Assembly: GCA_027494015.1 (NCBI GenBank)
Contig: JAOSJP010000001.1
Coordinates: 620,001 to 684,000 of the forward strand
Direction of reading: 5' to 3'
Source of the DNA: Anaerolineae bacterium
GTDB taxonomy: Bacteria > Chloroflexota > Anaerolineae > Aggregatilineales > Aggregatilineaceae
Length of the DNA: 64,000 bases
In this document: positions 61,721 through 64,000 of the stretch, piece by piece
Numbering within the stretch: position 1 is the stretch's first letter
Layout: every line of letters begins with the position of its first letter
Notes under the pieces: model-generated
Seen by the model: only the letters and a program-made list of their open reading frames with translations
The model's database searches: none
Told to the model about the DNA's origin: nothing
Translations under genes and position numbers: made by a program

Positions 61721-63208
61721 TCATCCGGGCGGCGGCGGTGCCTGCGTCTTCTTGAGCACGTAGTAGGAGCCGCGCTTCTCACCCATCTTGATCAGGATGC
61801 CCCGGCTCACCAGATCGGCGAAGTCACGCCGGATCGTCTCTGAGTGAACTTCCGGGCAAAGCTCCTGCAGGTCTTTGTTGGTGATGCGCGCGTTCTTGCG
61901 GTTGATCAGAAAGTCAAGCGCGAATTCCTGGCGGCGGTTGATAGGCTCGCCGCGAAAGACGCCCCCGAATAGCTCAGGCTCTGCGCTCGCCGTCTCAGCG
62001 ACGGGTTTATTGGTCAGGATCACGCGGAAACCACCAGCGGTCTCCGCGAACCTGGGATCGGGCAGGCTCATTTCGCGCATGAGGGAGATCACGCGATCGA
62101 CCCCATAGCCCAGCCGCTCGATGAAACCCATGTCCGACAACACCTGGACAATCGCCGAGTTGCGCGAGAAACGCTCGTCCACGATGTTATCAACAGTGAC
62201 CGGCCCTGGCAGTCCGCCGGGGCTGGTGATCTCCAGTCGGTCGGAGAACAGATACAGGCGGATGCCATCACCCTGGATGCTGTAATCGCGGTGAGCGACG
62301 GCGTTGACGACCAGCTCGCGCACCGCCTTGAGCGGATACTCCATCTGCTCGCTGCGCGCCATGCGGTCGCCAAGCTGGACTCCCTTACGCAGGTTGTCCA
62401 CCAGAAACGTCTCGGCGCGGCGAATCTGCTGCGGGAGCGTCCCGCCGATGTCCTGGCGCGTGAACACGTCGCCCATCTCGCCGCCAGCGAAGCGCGCCGC
62501 CGTGATGTCTGCGCCGCGCAAGAACTGCTGCGGGTCGCGGCCAAAGAGCAGGATTCCCGCGTTAGTCGGCACCAGGGCGTCATCGCGCCGGGCCAGGCAG
62601 CCGCGCTTGAGCAGCACCTGCTCCGGCGAGGCACCGCCCATGCCGCTCAGCCCTGCCGCGTAGGCCTCCACCTGTTCCCAGTCCAGGTCAGTCCGGCGTG
62701 CGTTGCGGGCGGGTTCGGCCTCGAAGGTCACATCGCCCCGTTCCAGCATCAGCCGGCGCAGGTCGGCGGGCGTCATGGCGGTGTTCGTCGTCCCCACGCG
62801 CCGCAAGAAGCGCCCTGCCAGCGCGTAGACATAGGGCATCCCGCGCGGCACCTGGACGGCCACCATCAGCGATCCCTGCACCTGGACCAACTGCGGCATG
62901 GGGATGATCAGCGGCGGCTCGATGGACAGCGCCGCTTCCAGCACGCAGTTGAGGGCGTTCTCGGTGTCATCCACGCCCGCTGGCCGGTCAGAGCGCGGCG
63001 CGACGCCCAGCAGCAGCGTGCCGCCATGCGCGTTGGCCATTGCCACCAGCATGGCGGCGATGTCGCTCACCGGCGCGCGGCCAGGCAGCCAGTCCACCAT
63101 TTCGCCTCGGCCAGCGGCCAGCAGGTCCAGAACTCCCTGCTGCGTGAGTGTCTCCTGCGCCTCGAAGAAGCGCGCCTTGTGTGCCACCGGGTTGCTGCTA
63201 GGCTGCAT
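61721..63208 (-). CDS. AlbA_2 (Schlafen-like) domain protein with ATPase-like core and winged helix
   Basis: A 495-residue protein of the RecG-like/AlbA_2 regulator group. Order: AlbA_2 domain ([20 protein letters not shown]), a GHKL-like ATPase region ([20 protein letters not shown], then [14 protein letters not shown]), and a C-terminal winged helix ([17 protein letters not shown]). ATG 63,208 fits the domain start; the frame is open to 63,235. It overlaps the 3' end of lon by 11 bp on the same strand, so it is co-transcribed with lon. Target unknown. Confidence 0.82.
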   Translation of the reverse strand: MQPSSNPVAHKARFFEAQETLTQQGVLDLLAAGRGEMVDWLPGRAPVSDIAAMLVAMANAHGGTLLLGVAPRSDRPAGVDDTENALNCVLEAALSIEPPLIIPMPQLVQVQGSLMVAVQVPRGMPYVYALAGRFLRRVGTTNTAMTPADLRRLMLERGDVTFEAEPARNARRTDLDWEQVEAYAAGLSGMGGASPEQVLLKRGCLARRDDALVPTNAGILLFGRDPQQFLRGADITAARFAGGEMGDVFTRQDIGGTLPQQIRRAETFLVDNLRKGVQLGDRMARSEQMEYPLKAVRELVVNAVAHRDYSIQGDGIRLYLFSDRLEITSPGGLPGPVTVDNIVDERFSRNSAIVQVLSDMGFIERLGYGVDRVISLMREMSLPDPRFAETAGGFRVILTNKPVAETASAEPELFGGVFRGEPINRRQEFALDFLINRKNARITNKDLQELCPEVHSETIRRDFADLVSRGILIKMGEKRGSYYVLKKTQAPPPPG

Positions 63209-64000
63209 AGTCACCCCCTGCCGAAGCCTCGTCACGGACGCCGGTTGCTGGCGGGCGCGGATCCGGGCCGCCTGGTGGCGGGAGCAGCGCCCACCCCAGC
63301 ACCTCGTCCATGTGCGCCACCAGCTTGAGATCGATCCCGCGCAACACGTGCCTGGGGATCTCGGTCAGGTCCTTCTCATTGCGCTTGGGCAGCAGCACCT
63401 GCCGGACGCCCGCGCGGTGCGCCGTCAGAATCTTCTCGCGGACGCCCCCCACCGGCAGCACGCGCCCGCGCAGCGTGATCTCGCCCGTCATGGCCACGTC
63501 GCGGCGCACCTTGCGTTGCGTCAGCGCCGAGATCAGCGCCGTCGCCAGCGTGATGCCCGCCGACGGCCCGTCTTTGGGGATGGCCCCCTCCGGCAGGTGG
63601 ACGTGAATATCCAGCCGGTCGAATTCGTCCGGCTCGATTCCCCACTGCCGCGCCCGCGATCGCGTGTAGCTCAGCGCCGCCTGCGCCGACTCCTGCATCA
63701 CGTCGCCAAGCTGCCCGGTGAGCAGCAGCGCTCCCTTGCCGGGCATCAGCGTCACCTCAATCGCCATGATGTCGCCGCCGGCTTCAGTCCAGGCCAGCCC
63801 GGTCGCCACGCCGACTTCGTCCGTCTCCTCAGCCAGCATGGGCAGGAAAAGCGGCGGGCCGAGGTACGCGGGCAGCTTCGCCGCGGTGATCCGCCGGGTG
63901 AGGCGCTTGCCCTCGGCGACGCGCCGCGCCAGCTTGCGGCACACTTTGGCGATCTCGCGCTCCAGGTTGCGCACGCCCGCCTCATACGTGTATTCGCGGC
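63198..64000 (-). CDS. lon: ATP-dependent protease Lon, C-terminal part (cut by window edge)
   Basis: The proteolytic domain and end of the AAA+ domain. Reading enters at the edge as [16 protein letters not shown], typical of Lon. The catalytic Ser is in [15 protein letters not shown] and the Lys in [15 protein letters not shown], both present. The C-terminus has a short extra Pro/Asp tail ([17 protein letters not shown]). The rest of the gene lies beyond position 64,000. Leads into the AlbA_2 gene by overlap. Confidence 0.95.
   Translation of the reverse strand, partial: REYTYEAGVRNLEREIAKVCRKLARRVAEGKRLTRRITAAKLPAYLGPPLFLPMLAEETDEVGVATGLAWTEAGGDIMAIEVTLMPGKGALLLTGQLGDVMQESAQAALSYTRSRARQWGIEPDEFDRLDIHVHLPEGAIPKDGPSAGITLATALISALTQRKVRRDVAMTGEITLRGRVLPVGGVREKILTAHRAGVRQVLLPKRNEKDLTEIPRHVLRGIDLKLVAHMDEVLGWALLPPPGGPDPRPPATGVRDEASAGGDYAA

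Overview
The window joins two unlike blocks of DNA. Positions 1 to about 18,505 are an accessory, mobile-element block, visibly poorer in G+C than the rest. Positions from about 18,578 to 64,000 are dense GC-rich chromosome that I attribute to a Chloroflexota bacterium (Anaerolineae-like). The basis for that is the conserved trio of MSMEG_4193-type phosphatase, DUF3090 and SCO1664-type kinase-like protein, ribosomal protein L31 with a helix-hairpin-helix tail, lipoproteins with Thr/Pro-rich necks, long acidic TPR proteins and no hint of an outer-membrane machinery. The assignment is inference from gene content.

Accessory block (1-18,505): the start of an ExeA-like AAA ATPase at the left edge, an archaeo-eukaryotic-type primase with a CHC2 zinc finger, and a complete type I restriction-modification operon (hsdM-hsdS-hsdR) followed by a YgjP-like metallopeptidase and a PD-(D/E)xK nuclease-like protein. 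A small coiled-coil protein carrying an isolated FtsK gamma domain is divergent from hsdM. Then comes a run of small element-type proteins (one with DUF2958), a Cro/CI-like regulator, a tandem pair of possibly related small genes (one frameshifted), a MerR/excisionase-like HTH protein and a large serine recombinase. A 25-bp motif recurs at the 3' ends of genes.

Junction (about 18,506-18,577): the serine recombinase loses its C-terminal half and comM loses its ATPase half at the same place, across a run of swollen A, T and G homopolymers. This may be an assembly join, so the location of the accessory block on this chromosome should not be taken as proven.

Chromosomal block: truncated comM; an M1-type metallopeptidase lipoprotein (frameshifted); lipA; an orphan DnaB-type ATPase; rplU-rpmA-rpmE; tdk; a CPBP protease; a PAS histidine kinase with a worn ATPase domain; the phosphatase/DUF3090/SCO1664 trio; a membrane TPR protein; thpR; rsfS; ndk; two giant acidic proteins with TPRs and many Trp-containing short motifs; a deacetylase-fold protein; a K+-independent H+-pyrophosphatase; a HypE/ThiL-like ATP-binding protein behind a leader peptide and two hairpins; a NAD-type formate dehydrogenase locus (fdhD, ferredoxin-like subunit and fused NuoE/NuoF on one strand, catalytic subunit on the other); pth-mfd; degV; a beta-propeller lipoprotein; an AlbA_2-domain regulator; and the 3' part of lon.

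A family of short non-autonomous palindromic elements (MITE-like) occurs at seven places in the chromosomal block and at none in the accessory block. Several copies have 9- or 10-bp target duplications and sit directly upstream of promoter -10 boxes. One locus holds three cores in tandem. No rRNA, tRNA or CRISPR array was found. Three chromosomal or element genes carry single-base frameshifts in or near homopolymers, so some may be sequencing errors.
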